Of a stretch of DNA of 64,000 nt, positions 24,663 to 35,741 are shown in pieces. The position numbers were made by a program, and so were the translations under genes. The notes under the pieces are model-generated. The model saw only the letters and a program-made list of their open reading frames with translations, made no database searches and was not told where the DNA came from. The first letter of the stretch is position 1; every line of letters begins with the position of its first letter. The DNA is from an uncultured Clostridia bacterium (GTDB taxonomy: Bacteria > Bacillota > Clostridia > Oscillospirales > Oscillospiraceae): NCBI GenBank assembly GCA_947644595.1, contig CANSAE010000004.1, positions 62,001 to 126,000 on the forward strand, in the 5' to 3' direction.

Positions 24663-24817
24663 TATGTGGCCCTCCTTTTTTTAAGCTGGCGCCGCAGGTT
24701 TTGGATTGCCCGCTCTTTGCCTTTGGTGCTCGTGGCGAAGGCGCCGGTCTTGGGGTCGGTTGCGACGGCGATGTTGTTGACGCCGCCCTTGTGGCTTTCG
24801 TAGCTGACGAGGATCAC
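24662..24817 (-). CDS. 51-residue phage protein
   Basis: A short gene starting with GTG at 24817, which overlaps the upstream stop (GTGA) and has AGGAGGTG 6 bases before it. The product reads MILVSYESHKGGVNN and ends in a basic KERAIQNLRRQLKKRR tail. The coupling and ribosome site support it as real. The function is unknown; a small nucleic-acid-binding protein is possible. Confidence 0.6.
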   Translation of the reverse strand: MILVSYESHKGGVNNIAVATDPKTGAFATSTKGKERAIQNLRRQLKKRRAT

Positions 24818-25224
24818 GCCGGCACCTCCTCTCTGCTGGTGCAGAGGAAGGTGATGACCGCCTCCCGGATCCTCTTGCGGTACTTCTTGCGCGTTCGTGC
24901 CTTCTTGGCGTGCTTGGCGAGGTGCAGCCACTTCCTCGGTACTATGCCGCCGGCGACGGACTCGAAGAAGCGCCGGACGGCCTTGGTCGCCCATTCGACG
25001 AGCGGCTTCAGGGCCTCGGTGATGATGTTGGCGATCTGCCGCAGCGTCTCGGCTATTTTCTCAAAGCCCTCGAGGATCTGCTTCAGGGTCTCCGGGGAGA
25101 CCCGAAGGAGGGCGGCCTGCTCTGCGATTTGGTGGGCCGCCTCCGGGTCAATGCCCGGGGAGCTGGCTGCCACGACGGCAGCGAGCTCCTCGGTGACGGG
25201 GTTGGTGGGGATCATGTCGCTCAC
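24814..25224 (-). CDS. helical phage protein with basic C-terminus
   Basis: A 136-residue protein, mostly amphipathic helix (ETLKQILEGFEKIAETLRQIA, split by short turns) with a very basic C-terminal patch (AKKARTRKKYRKRIR). No domain is recognised. Its start overlaps the stop of the previous gene by 4 bases and its stop overlaps the next start. Confidence 0.6.
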   Translation of the reverse strand: MSDMIPTNPVTEELAAVVAASSPGIDPEAAHQIAEQAALLRVSPETLKQILEGFEKIAETLRQIANIITEALKPLVEWATKAVRRFFESVAGGIVPRKWLHLAKHAKKARTRKKYRKRIREAVITFLCTSREEVPA

Positions 25225-25484
25225 GCTGTCACCTCCTCTCTGGTGACGCGGACGACGGTGACGATGTCGTCGACCTCGTGCTTGGTTATGTAGTTGTCGA
25301 TCTCGCTGAGGCCGAGGTGGCTGCGCAGCGTCTCGGGGCCGTCCAGCAGGAAGGCGTTGACCGCGATGGCGTTCAGCCGGTAGACTGTGACCTCCACGGT
25401 GCAGCGCTGGCCCGTTTCCTCGAGTGTCGACGGGAATGACGCCCGGCAGAGGAGGGCGGCGTCATACTTGCCGATGTCAGCCAT
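25221..25484 (-). CDS. small phage protein of unknown function
   Basis: An 87-residue protein (MADIGKYDAALLCRASFPST) with alternating beta and helix segments. It overlaps its upstream neighbour by 8 bases and the downstream gene by 4, so it belongs to the coupled early operon. No family is recognised. Confidence 0.55.
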   Translation of the reverse strand: MADIGKYDAALLCRASFPSTLEETGQRCTVEVTVYRLNAIAVNAFLLDGPETLRSHLGLSEIDNYITKHEVDDIVTVVRVTREEVTA

Positions 25485-26049
25485 GGGCTTCCTCCTTCCT
25501 CGGCGGCTGCCCGGTTGTCAGCCACGAGAGCCAGCAGGCCCGGCAGCTATGGTCGTCGCAGTGCGCGTTGCTGTTTTCGCAGCGGAAGGGAGGGCAGGCG
25601 CCGCTCAGCAGGTCAGCGAGCTCGCCGGCCGTGATGTCCGGCCGCTTTATGAGTTCAATGCCGGGGGCACCTTCTCCGGCGTCGGTCGGTTGGTGCGCCG
25701 CCTTTCCTGCGATCCGATCCACGGCTTCGATGAACGCCTTGCGCGGTATCGAGTTCCGATAGCGCTCGAGGTACTCCTCGGCTATCTGGTGGGCTGCGCC
25801 GGGGAGGAGGGCCTTCTGCGGCTCTCTGGTATCGCTCAGGCCGAGCAGGTAGTCGACGCTGCACCCGAAGTACTGGGCCAGCTCGACCGCTCGCTCGATC
25901 GACGGGAGGGTCTTGGCCTCATAGGAGGAGTAGTTGCTGAGCCCGTAGCCGAGCTCAGCAGCGACCTCCTTCTTCTCAAGGCCGAGGTGCTCCCGCTCCT
26001 GCTTGATACGCGGGGCAGCCTTTTCGACGAGTTTGGTGTAGTTAATCAT
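25477..26049 (-). CDS. XRE/Cro-family regulator with C-terminal Cys cluster
   Basis: A 190-residue protein. Residues 8-75 form a Cro/CI-type helix-turn-helix (RIKQEREHLGLEKKEVAAELG, SNYSSYEAKTLPSI, then ELAQYFGCSVDYLLGLSD). The C-terminal third has a Cys/His group (CPPFRCENSNAHCDDHSCRACW) that could bind zinc. It probably regulates the early operon, in which it is itself embedded. It is not a LexA-type cleavable repressor, as no peptidase domain is present. Confidence 0.75.
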   Translation of the reverse strand: MINYTKLVEKAAPRIKQEREHLGLEKKEVAAELGYGLSNYSSYEAKTLPSIERAVELAQYFGCSVDYLLGLSDTREPQKALLPGAAHQIAEEYLERYRNSIPRKAFIEAVDRIAGKAAHQPTDAGEGAPGIELIKRPDITAGELADLLSGACPPFRCENSNAHCDDHSCRACWLSWLTTGQPPRKEEAHG

Positions 26050-26062
26050 GATGTTCTCCTCC

Positions 26063-26908
26063 TCACTTGTACTCGTGGATCAGGGTGCGGAAATGGAAGC
26101 ATTGAATGTTGTACCCGCCGGCGCCGATGGTCTCAATTTTGGCCCGGCCTTCCGTCCCCACGATGATCCCGTTGATGTCGCCCTTCGGGCCGATCCTGAG
26201 ATCGCTGGCGTCGGTGATACGCCCCACGACCTTCATGATCCTCGAGATCAGGTCGAGCAGCTTGGCCCGGCGTTCTTGCTCGATGTCTTTCTCGAGCCAT
26301 GCAGCGCGCTCGGCCGGGTCTCTGAAGCTCAGCATACGAGAGATCGTTGCGTCACTCTTTTCGCTGAGGGCTTCCTTGATCTGGTGGTACTCGAGCCCGC
26401 GATCCTGAAGGAACGCCTCGACCGGCCGACGGGGGAACAGGTTGGCGAGATCGTAGTCTGTGATCTCCCTGCCCTTGAGGATCTCGCGGGCCCTCTCGAG
26501 CTCCGGCAGCGTTCTCAGGGCCTCAAGGCGAGCGTCCCGCTCCTTTTGCTTCAGCTCCTCCCTGAACTCGATAAAACTGTCATAGCGCCGGAGGTAGTAG
26601 CTGATCGCTCTCTGTTTCCAGTCGTCGAGGAACTTCACGAGGATCTCCGGCGCATTGGCCTCGAGGTAGTCGTCCTGCCTTATTTTCTCGGCGTATTTTT
26701 CCTTCCAGTTGGCGAGGGAAGCCTGAGCCTCCGAGAGCTTCTTGGAAGCCTCGCCGATGTCGCTGTGCTTGCTGCGGATCGCGTAGTCGTCCGCGCCCTT
26801 GGTGATCAGCTTGTCGAGCTGCTGCCTATGCTTCCACAGGATAGCGGCCTTCTTTTCGACCTTGGCCTGCGCGTTTATGACCTTCAGCTTGAGTTCTTCG
26901 TTTGTCAT
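26063..26908 (-). CDS. coiled-coil phage protein of unknown function
   Basis: A 281-residue protein. Residues 1-75 are predicted coiled coil (NEELKLKVINAQAKVEKKAAI). The middle is helical and charged, with DDWKQRAISYYLRRYDSFIEF. The C-terminal 60 residues are beta-rich and Gly-rich (DLRIGPKGDINGIIVGTEGRA). The end, with IETIGAGGYNIQCFHFRTLIHEYK split over a turn, is familiar from clostridial phage proteins of no known function. A good AAAGGAG site precedes the ATG. Confidence 0.6.
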   Translation of the reverse strand: MTNEELKLKVINAQAKVEKKAAILWKHRQQLDKLITKGADDYAIRSKHSDIGEASKKLSEAQASLANWKEKYAEKIRQDDYLEANAPEILVKFLDDWKQRAISYYLRRYDSFIEFREELKQKERDARLEALRTLPELERAREILKGREITDYDLANLFPRRPVEAFLQDRGLEYHQIKEALSEKSDATISRMLSFRDPAERAAWLEKDIEQERRAKLLDLISRIMKVVGRITDASDLRIGPKGDINGIIVGTEGRAKIETIGAGGYNIQCFHFRTLIHEYK

Positions 26909-26993
26909 GGTGTGCTCCTTTCATTTCGGCCGGCCGGTGGCCGGTGCTCTGCGTTGGTGATGGGAATGAGATAGAAGAAAACACGGCCGACGA

Positions 26994-27068
26994 CTACACC
27001 GAAAAGGCCACGCAAGAGGCGAGGCTTGTCTGCTTTCTGTGTGTCGGGGCCGTGTGCTGCTGTCTCAT
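26994..27068 (-). CDS. possible 24-residue peptide
   Basis: An ATG behind AAAGGAGTGAACAGA reads MRQQHTAPTHRKQTSLA and stops after 24 codons, in the 198-base gap between two clear genes. The ribosome site is good, but the peptide is too short for any family assignment. A second overlapping frame has a hydrophobic stretch but no normal start codon. Confidence 0.25.
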   Translation of the reverse strand: MRQQHTAPTHRKQTSLASCVAFSV

Positions 27069-27106
27069 TCTGTTCACTCCTTTCGGCCCGGGAGATCCCG
27101 GGGGTT

Positions 27107-27382
27107 TCAGCCGCCCGTGGGCAGCGACTCTGCGATCGGTTTCTTTCCTCTGCGCTTGAAGTTCGCCCGCAGCCGCCTCTCGGCGAGCTCTGCGCTGTAC
27201 CCCTCGCGCTGGTTTTCGTCCAGCTCGCCGGTCGCGCCGCGCTGGAGCTCTTTGTAGATCGTGGTGTAATGGACGGATAGCCGGCCCGCGATGTCCGTGG
27301 GGCGGTCGCCGAGCTTGTGCCACGCCTCGATCTTTTTCCTGTCCTCGAGGGTCAGGTAGCGGTATTTTCCCGTCGGTCTCAC
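27107..27382 (-). CDS. helix-turn-helix protein (IS30-type HTH_38 domain)
   Basis: About 91 residues. The sequence YRYLTLEDRKKIEAWHKLGD, followed by RPTDIAGRLSVHYTTIYKEL, is the helix-turn-helix of IS30-type transposases. No catalytic domain follows, so this is a stand-alone DNA-binding protein, a type frequent at the start of phage early operons. The start is uncertain: I use the GTG at 27382, and a reading from 27448 would begin inside a terminator hairpin. It is the first gene of the leftward phage operon. Confidence 0.6.
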   Translation of the reverse strand: MRPTGKYRYLTLEDRKKIEAWHKLGDRPTDIAGRLSVHYTTIYKELQRGATGELDENQREGYSAELAERRLRANFKRRGKKPIAESLPTGG

Positions 27383-27412
27383 CTCCGTCTCATTTGGTCG
27401 GAATAAAAAGAA

Positions 27413-27450
27413 AAATGCACAGCGGACTCGGTTTGAGTCTCTGTGCATTT
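27413..27450 (-). terminator. hairpin with T-rich tail at the prophage edge
   Basis: Arms AAATGCACAG / CTGTGCATTT (10 bases) with an inner GACTC/GAGTC pair are followed on the minus strand by TTTTTCTTTTTATT. It looks like an intrinsic terminator for leftward transcription entering the phage. It may mark or lie close to the phage/chromosome junction. Confidence 0.6.
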
Positions 27451-27467
27451 AATGTTATCAGGCGGCC

Positions 27468-27508
27468 AAAAAAAGACGGACCGGAAGGGAAAAAATCCCT
27501 TCCGGTCC
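27468..27508 (-). terminator. strong terminator of the chromosomal leftward operon
   Basis: A perfect 12-base stem (GGACCGGAAGGG / CCCTTCCGGTCC) with an A/T loop is followed by seven T's on the minus strand. It would stop readthrough from the holA-rnmV operon towards the prophage. Together with the hairpin at 27413-27450 it makes a tandem barrier. Confidence 0.75.
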
Positions 27509-27567
27509 AGCTTTTGTGTCTTGATGTACTGCTTTCCCCGGCGTAAAATGGTATGGGGGTGTTTACC

Positions 27568-27828
27568 ATGAAATCAACGGCACAGCGAATGCTGAATGCC
27601 TTTCTGGGCATGCATGAATTATCCTGGTGGATTTTGACCCGGGCACTCTGCCTGTCCTGCGTCCTGCTGTTTTGCGGATTTTTGTTGTTATTGGAAGTAG
27701 ATATGGCGGCGCTTGAAAGCCTGCGCCTCTACCACATTGCCCAATCCATGACGCAAATGCCTCAGGCCATCCTGCTCATGGCAATTATCGGCGTGGCCTG
27801 CGCGGAAGATCACTTCAGCGATACATAG
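27568..27828 (+). CDS. small two-helix membrane protein
   Basis: An 86-residue protein starting MKSTAQRMLNAFLGMHELSWW. I prefer the ATG at 27568 to one five codons earlier, as GGGGGTG lies upstream. Two hydrophobic segments (residues 21-43, WILTRALCLSCVLLFCGFLLL, and 67-81) flank an amphipathic linker. It is the first non-phage gene on the plus strand and overlaps the end of the convergent Toprim gene by 14 bases. Function unknown. Confidence 0.6.
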   Translation: MKSTAQRMLNAFLGMHELSWWILTRALCLSCVLLFCGFLLLLEVDMAALESLRLYHIAQSMTQMPQAILLMAIIGVACAEDHFSDT

Positions 27829-28399
27829 CAAACAGCTCTTCTTTCGTAACCAGCACATTCAATACATCCAGCAGCGCATTGGGGGAAAGCCGCTCCGGCA
27901 AATCCAGCCGCTTCAGCAACTCTGCCCTCTGTCGTGCGCTGTCCGGTTTGCCGGAAAGTCCCAACGCATATAGATCCGCCTTGGTGATTTTTCCATGAGC
28001 CTCCTGCACCCCGTCGTCCAACGTAGCGCCCGCCCGGCGGAGCGCTTCCAGCAGTATTTCCGGGCGCATTCCCTCTACGCCCAGCTTCCCTTCTCTGGAA
28101 GCCCGCGCCTTACGCCGTTCCTTCCCGGTAATATCCGGAATATAGGCATGCTTCACCACCCCGGGATCCAGACAGCCCTTCAAATAATTGCGGATCACAA
28201 ATCCCGCGCCGTCCGAGTCTGTCAAGATTACTACGCCCTGCTGTTTCGCCAGCCGGGCAATCAACTCCAGTTTCTCTCTTTGATGGAAAATTCCAAAGCC
28301 GTCGGTAGCAACAACGGTAGCGTCCAGTACCTGCTTCAGCGTGTTCAGGTCATACTTTCCCTCCACGACAATGACTTCTTTGACCCGTATTTTTTCCAT
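27815..28399 (-). CDS. Toprim/DUF4093 protein, RNase M5-like
   Basis: A 194-residue protein. I start at ATG 28399 (MEKIRVKEVIVVEGKYD). The Toprim domain has Glu in VVEGKYD and the acidic pair in LTDSDGAGF. The C-terminal part (GMRPEILLEALRRAG, then ADLYALGLSG) matches DUF4093, the second domain of RNase M5. RNase M5 matures 5S rRNA in Firmicutes. The DSDGAG loop differs from the DPDFPG loop of classical RnmV, so the exact substrate is uncertain. It overlaps or abuts holA. Confidence 0.72.
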   Translation of the reverse strand: MEKIRVKEVIVVEGKYDLNTLKQVLDATVVATDGFGIFHQREKLELIARLAKQQGVVILTDSDGAGFVIRNYLKGCLDPGVVKHAYIPDITGKERRKARASREGKLGVEGMRPEILLEALRRAGATLDDGVQEAHGKITKADLYALGLSGKPDSARQRAELLKRLDLPERLSPNALLDVLNVLVTKEELFAMYR

Positions 28400-28400
28400 C

Positions 28401-29435
28401 TCAGTCCTCATCAAAGGCCAGCTTTATCAGCAAATCTTTCAGCAGGTCCTCATCCTCCGCGCCGCTGCTTTTCATCAGATAGTCTGTCTCCGCACACAGC
28501 TCCACAGCCCGTTCTAAACGGGATGCGGAGAATTTTTTTGCATTGCTCCGTAACTTCTGCACCAGGAAATCATAACGCACGCCGGTCACTTCCGCAAGAT
28601 ACGTCCCGTCCCGGTGCTCGAGCTCCGCCAATTTCGCGGCATAGATATTCCGCATCTGGTTCCCGATCATGGCCAGCAGCATGATCGGCTCCGTATCCTT
28701 GCGCCCCAACAGCTCTCCCATCACCTCAGCCGCTCCGTCATAGTCCCGGGACGCCAAACGGTCCGACAGTTCAAATACTGCGGTTTCCGCAGATTTGGAG
28801 GCGACCGCCCGGATATCCTCTTCCATAATGGTTTCCCCTTGCGCGTAAGCCGCAAGCTTTTCGATCTCCGGGATCAGCTGCTGCATAAAATGCCCGGAGA
28901 AATTCACCAAATACAGTGCTGTTTCCGGTTCAATAGCCTTTCCATGGACCGCAAACCGGCGGCGTACCCACTTGACGATGCTGGTCTGAGGCTGCTCCGT
29001 AAAGTTTATATCCTGCCCGTGCTTTTTGATGGCCTTGATGAGTTTCTTCCGTCCATCCGGCTCAAAGCCCACCTCCTGTACAAATACCAGCGTACAGTAT
29101 TCCGGGATATCCGCCATCAGCTTGGTGAGCTTTTCTCCGTCGTTCTCTCCCATCCGGTTCAGATCTACGCCCCGCACCTCCACGAAACTGCGCTCGGTCA
29201 GAAACGGCAGAGCTTCCACCGCATCCTCCAAGGCACGCACGGAAAAGCCCTCCTGATTCAATCGTTTATAGCTGAAGTCTTCCCCACCCTCCGGCAAGCA
29301 GGTCCGCTTCAGAAGCGTCACAAAATCTTCCCGCAGATACTCCTCCGGTCCATAGAGCAAATAGACGCGCCGCAGGCCTTCCTCCTGGAGGGTCTTTTTT
29401 AATTTCCCGTAATCAAGAATTTCCTTCTTCGCCAT
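28401..29435 (-). CDS. holA: DNA polymerase III delta subunit
   Basis: A 344-residue HolA. The N-terminal domain starts with a DYGKLKKTLQEEGLRRVYLLYG beta strand region; VRALEDAVEALPFLTERSFVEVRG and the C-terminal LIKLAFDED end fit the family. The delta subunit opens the sliding clamp during loading at the replisome. It lies directly downstream of comEC (the genes overlap by 23 bases), a common arrangement in Firmicutes. Confidence 0.88.
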   Translation of the reverse strand: MAKKEILDYGKLKKTLQEEGLRRVYLLYGPEEYLREDFVTLLKRTCLPEGGEDFSYKRLNQEGFSVRALEDAVEALPFLTERSFVEVRGVDLNRMGENDGEKLTKLMADIPEYCTLVFVQEVGFEPDGRKKLIKAIKKHGQDINFTEQPQTSIVKWVRRRFAVHGKAIEPETALYLVNFSGHFMQQLIPEIEKLAAYAQGETIMEEDIRAVASKSAETAVFELSDRLASRDYDGAAEVMGELLGRKDTEPIMLLAMIGNQMRNIYAAKLAELEHRDGTYLAEVTGVRYDFLVQKLRSNAKKFSASRLERAVELCAETDYLMKSSGAEDEDLLKDLLIKLAFDED

Positions 29436-31697
29436 GCTCCCCGATCCTTATCTCTAAATTTCCCTCTCGGTCTGTCCGCCGCACCGCAATTCCCCGGCGA
29501 GCGAATCGATCCAGTACTTCCTGCGTCGGATGTCCATAATTGTTGTAGCCCACGGAGATCAGCGCTGTTTCCGGTGTAAACGCATCCAGAAGCACTTCTC
29601 CGGTAGAGCTCTTCGCACCATGATGCCCCGCAACGATCAGTTCCCCATCCGGCAGCCCAAATTCCCGAACCAGCCATTTATCCGCCGTATGGTTCACATC
29701 TCCCAGCACCAGCACATCGTAGCTTTCCACGCTGGCCTGCACTATAATCCCCTGATTCTCCCCTTTGTAGGGCGACAGGTACAAGACCAGGTCAAACTCA
29801 TCCAAGATCCATTGAGCTGTCTCTTCCAAAAAGGTCACTTCTGTCCCCTGGCGTTCCGCATAATACAAAATTTCTTCCAGCGCCCGGTCCTCATCCTCCG
29901 CTTTTCCCGGAGGATAAGATGCTTCACAGGCACTCTGGCCACCAGCCGGGTAACCCCATTCACATGGTCCCGATGCAGATGGGTCAATACCAGCAGATCA
30001 ATCTCCTGCCGTCCACGGCCCAGCAGATATGCCCCAGTCCGGTCACCGGCCGCGCCGTTAAAATCTCCGCCGCAGTCCACCACCATCGTGGTATCGCCAT
30101 CCAGAAAGACGATGCTCTGCCCTTGTCCCGCATCTACAGCCGTAACTGTCGTACCCTCCCGGTAGCGGGCCGTCAAACCGCCCATAAGCAGACACAGGCT
30201 CACCACCGCGGCAGCAGTCGGAAACAGCGGCCGGTAAGGCCTCTTTCCTTTCAGTAAATAGGTCAGCGCGAACAGGGCATACACCCCCAGCAGCCACCAG
30301 CCCATGCCATTGCCAGAGAGGTACACCGCCGCATACGGCAGCTTTGACACCGCGCCCGCCGCCATATGGGTCAGTTCCACCGGAACAGACAGCAAAACGC
30401 CCGCCAGCTGTCCCATTGCCGGGACAAACAGTCCCAGAATACAGCCCGCGAACCCGCCGATGAAGCACAGGGGCACGGTGTACATCGTGACGATGTTCGT
30501 TAACGCGCCGTACAAAGACACATATCCAAAATGCAGCGCGGAGATAGGAGTGGAAAACACCGTAGCTCCAACCGTCGCGGACACGGATAAAAGCAATCCC
30601 CGCTGAATGCGGCCCGCCATGCCGTTTCCGGGCTTAAATCTTCCGCTCAGCCAATCATAAATTTTGGGCGTCAGCAAAATCAGTCCCGCCATCGACGCAA
30701 AGCTCAGCTGCAAGCTGATGGACCCTGCCGCGCAGGGGTCGGCCAGTAGCAATACACATAACGCCGCCGATAAAGTCGTAATGCCGTCTGCCTCCCGGCG
30801 CAGAAGCGGCGCAAGCAAATAGACCACCTGCATCAGCACCGCCCGGGTCACCGACGGAGAACCACCGGTCATAATGCCGAAAAATACAATGGCAGCAACG
30901 CCCGCGACGATGCCCTTTCGGTTGCCGAGCACCATGCTCACCACGGAAAGCAGCAGCATCACATGCATTCCGGAAACCGCAACAACATGCATAATACCGG
31001 CCACGGACAAGGACACATAAACCTCCGGGTCCAGATAAATATCCGACTTCTCTCCGGTGGTCAGTGCCTTCAGAAACATAGCCGTCCGGGGCGGAAACAA
31101 CCGTTCGCAGGTTTCCCGCAGCACATGCGCTGCCTCTTTCGGCATGTAGAGAAAGGATGCCCACCAGCGGCCGTTGCAGTTCATTTCTCCCTGGAAATAA
31201 CCCCGCAGGGAAATGCCTTTTGAAATGTAGGTATCCGTCTCTTCGCCCATACGGGTGAGGGCGGAACGCAGGCGGGCCTCCGACGTAATGATATCTCCCG
31301 GGCGCAGGTCGTCACACACGCCGTCATAGCTGTAAAACATCGCCTTCCGGTCCGGCAGAGTCTCATCCATCAAACGCACATAAACGGTAGTATATCCGTC
31401 GTTCACCACAGGATAATCCGTTACCCGGGCCGTGATGACACGGGTCTCCCCAGCAAACGCTTCCGCCGGGGAAATGACAAAGGCCATCTGTCCCCAATAG
31501 CGCACAAAGCCCAGCGCGAGAAATCCGCACAGCAGCAACGCCCGCTGACGATTCTTGCCCTTCAAAAGCAGTCCCGGCAGGCACAACAGGGCGCACCCCG
31601 CCGCGCACCAGAGCCAATACGGCTCCAGCACGAGAAAATGCGCCAAAAATACCCCCGCAGAAAAGGAGCAGGCCGCCCAGGCCAACCGGCGGATCAT
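29413..31697 (-). pseudogene. comEC: ComEC/Rec2 DNA uptake channel, frameshifted in the metallo-beta-lactamase domain
   Basis: The first frame (31697-29835) has the N-terminal membrane helices, a DUF4131-like domain, the Competence channel with VVAVSGMHVMLLLS and PSVTRAVLMQ, and the start of the metallo-beta-lactamase domain with HLHRDHVNG. After MRTGRW the frame is wrong. The second frame (29868-29413) continues with LVLGDVNHTADKWLV and AGHHGAKSSTGE. One extra base in the A4 run at 29902-29905 would rejoin them as ILREKAEDEDRALEEIL. ComEC passes single strands into the cell during transformation. This may be a real mutation or a sequence error. Confidence 0.85.
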
Positions 31698-31897
31698 CGT
31701 TTATCGCTCCGCCCTAACAAATAATCCATGGAGCACTGGTATAAATCCGCCAGCATGGCTACCGCTGACCCCGGAAAGGTCGTCATCCCTTTTTCATAGC
31801 GGCTGTATACGTTTCGATGCACATGCAAATACGCTGCAACGTCTTTCTGTGTCATATGATGTTCCATCCGCATCTCTTTGATTCGTCGAAATTCCAT
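31694..31897 (-). CDS. XRE-family helix-turn-helix regulator
   Basis: A 67-residue protein starting at ATG 31897 behind AGAGGTG. It is almost entirely an HTH domain (KEMRMEHHMTQKDVAAYLHV, RNVYSRYEKGMTTFPGSA) plus the dimerising LADLYQCSMDYLLGRSDKR end. Its stop overlaps the comEC start by 4 bases, so the two are co-translated; it may control that operon. Confidence 0.75.
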   Translation of the reverse strand: MEFRRIKEMRMEHHMTQKDVAAYLHVHRNVYSRYEKGMTTFPGSAVAMLADLYQCSMDYLLGRSDKR

Positions 31898-31970
31898 GAT
31901 ATCACCTCTCGCACAGCATATCATACGCAGTGTTCTAAGAGGTAAAATCACGCCATATGGTTGCATTTTC

Positions 31971-31994
31971 AAAAAACTCCCGCTTGCGCGGGAG
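31971..31994 (-). terminator. terminator of the alaS-hinT operon
   Basis: Stem CTCCCGC / GCGGGAG with a TTGC loop, followed on the minus strand by six T's. It lies about 110 bases after the hinT stop. Confidence 0.7.
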
Positions 31995-31998
31995 TTTG

Positions 31999-32094
31999 AT
32001 GACGGGTGACCGCAAGGGTCGCCCACAAGCCCTCCCCACTCAGGGGGGAAAGGCGTTTTGCGGGCGCTCACATAGGTGCGCCCCTACGCAGCTT
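31999..32094. repeat. palindromic intergenic repeat candidate (about 95 bases)
   Basis: Between the terminator and hinT lie two adjacent imperfect palindromes: GGGTGACCGCAAGGGTCGCCC and GGGCGCTCACATAGGTGCGCCC, joined by a C/G-rich linker. The style is that of dispersed intergenic repeats (REP/BIME-like) seen in related gut Clostridia. Only one copy is present here, so dispersal cannot be judged. Confidence 0.4.
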
Positions 32095-32102
32095 TTTCGC
32101 TT

Positions 32103-32444
32103 TCACACGATTTTCGGGCTGAGCTTCACGCCGCCCAGAATGTGGAAATGCAGATGATGGACGGTCTGGCCGCCGTCGTCGCCGATGTTGGTCACCACGC
32201 GGAAGCCGCTGTCCAAGCCCTCGGCCCTGGCAATCTTCGCAATGGCGGCGAAGCAGTCCGCCACCAATGATTTGTTCTCCTCCGTGACCGCCGCGGCGCT
32301 TTCGATATGAGTCTTGGGGATGACCAGGATATGCACTGGGGTCTGGGGATTGATATCCCGGAAGGCATAGACAGTCTCATCCTCGTAGACCTTGGTAGAG
32401 GGGATGTCCCCCGCGATGATGTTACAAAACAAACACTCAGCCAT
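32103..32444 (-). CDS. hinT: HIT-family nucleotide hydrolase HinT
   Basis: A 113-residue HIT protein. It starts with the zinc-type CLFCNIIAGDIPSTKVYED and carries HVLVIPKTHIESA and the catalytic triad HHLHFHILGG (HxHxH). HinT removes AMP from aminoacyl-adenylates and similar phosphoramidates. It lies 15 bases downstream of alaS, so the alaS T-box should also control it. That makes sense, as synthetases release the adenylates it hydrolyses. Confidence 0.9.
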   Translation of the reverse strand: MAECLFCNIIAGDIPSTKVYEDETVYAFRDINPQTPVHILVIPKTHIESAAAVTEENKSLVADCFAAIAKIARAEGLDSGFRVVTNIGDDGGQTVHHLHFHILGGVKLSPKIV

Positions 32445-32459
32445 GGTACGTCTCCTTTC

Positions 32460-35105
<2,646 letters not shown>

Positions 35106-35121
35106 TTCTTTCATTCCTCCT

Positions 35122-35346
35122 AAAAAACAAAAAAGCCCCGTCCCACAGGGACGAAGCTTTGCTCGCGGTACCACCCTGATTCGTACTCTTTCGAGTACAA
35201 TCTCATGTCATTCTATAACGGGAATGCCCCGTCCCGTTCCTCGCGGGCAGCTCCAAAGCGGCGCTCAAAGCATCGGACGGGAGTTTTCACCTTGCCTCCC
35301 TCTCTTGGGACCGACCGTCTTTGATTGACTTTTTCCTCGCTTTTAA
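35122..35346 (-). promoter_or_regulatory. T-box riboswitch leader of alaS
   Basis: The minus strand between promoter and gene holds the T-box core AGGGTGGTACCGCG (35164-35177), which pairs with the free 3' end of uncharged tRNA. An intrinsic terminator follows (CGTCCC / GGGACG stem, 35135-35156, then a T run). A long stem I region lies upstream. An alanine codon (GCT or GCC in a GGAGCTGCCC segment) is a candidate specifier, but I have not folded it. Uncharged tRNA-Ala should prevent termination and raise alaS-hinT expression. Confidence 0.92.
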
Positions 35347-35353
35347 CGTACAC

Positions 35354-35381
35354 ATTTTATCACAAATCCGGGTATTGTCAA
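35354..35381 (-). promoter_or_regulatory. sigma-A promoter of alaS-hinT
   Basis: TTGACA, 16 bases, TAAAAT on the minus strand. It starts the T-box transcript. Confidence 0.85.
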
Positions 35382-35439
35382 GCCTTCGATTGACGAAATC
35401 CAGGTTTTGTGCTATCATGTCCATGTTTTCATGAAATAT

Positions 35440-35524
35440 GCGGGTATGATGGAATTGGCAGACATGCGAGATTTAGGTTCTCGTGCCGCAAGGCGTTGGG
35501 GTTCAAGTCCCCATACCCGCACCA
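35440..35524 (+). tRNA. tRNA-Leu (UAG)
   Basis: An 85-base tRNA with a long variable arm and encoded CCA. The acceptor arms GCGGGTA/TACCCGC pair; the anticodon loop TTTAGGT gives UAG; the T arm contains GTTCAAGTCCC. It stands alone, about 58 bases beyond the alaS promoter and in the opposite direction. Confidence 0.95.
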
Positions 35525-35525
35525 A

Positions 35526-35562
35526 ATAGAAGCTCTCATCCTTTGGATGGGAGCTTCTATTT
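35526..35562 (+). terminator. hairpin after tRNA-Leu
   Basis: A 16-base inverted repeat (ATAGAAGCTC... / ...GAGCTTCTAT) with a TTT loop starts two bases after the tRNA 3' end. Only a weak T-rich tail follows, but the position suggests termination or 3' processing. Confidence 0.6.
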
Positions 35563-35689
35563 GTGTTGTACCATTTAACAGCGGAAATGAGTTCCGCCTA
35601 TGGAAATTTTCCGCCACCGTACTGTTTTCAGCTCCGTCGAAAACGGTACTCTGGCGGGAATTTCTTCACCTTTGACCGCAAAGCCTCAG

Positions 35690-35718
35690 TTGACAGATGT
35701 ATGTTGATAACCTATACT
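35690..35718 (+). promoter_or_regulatory. sigma-A promoter of the Crp/Fnr-family gene
   Basis: TTGACA, exactly 17 bases, TATACT. It lies 24 bases before the start codon of the regulator, so the leader is short. Confidence 0.8.
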
Positions 35719-35741
35719 GATTTTGCAAAAGGAGGGAGATC

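Noticed and set aside
27107..27382. IS30-family transposase
   Set aside because: Only the helix-turn-helix is present; there is no DDE catalytic domain and no terminal inverted repeats.
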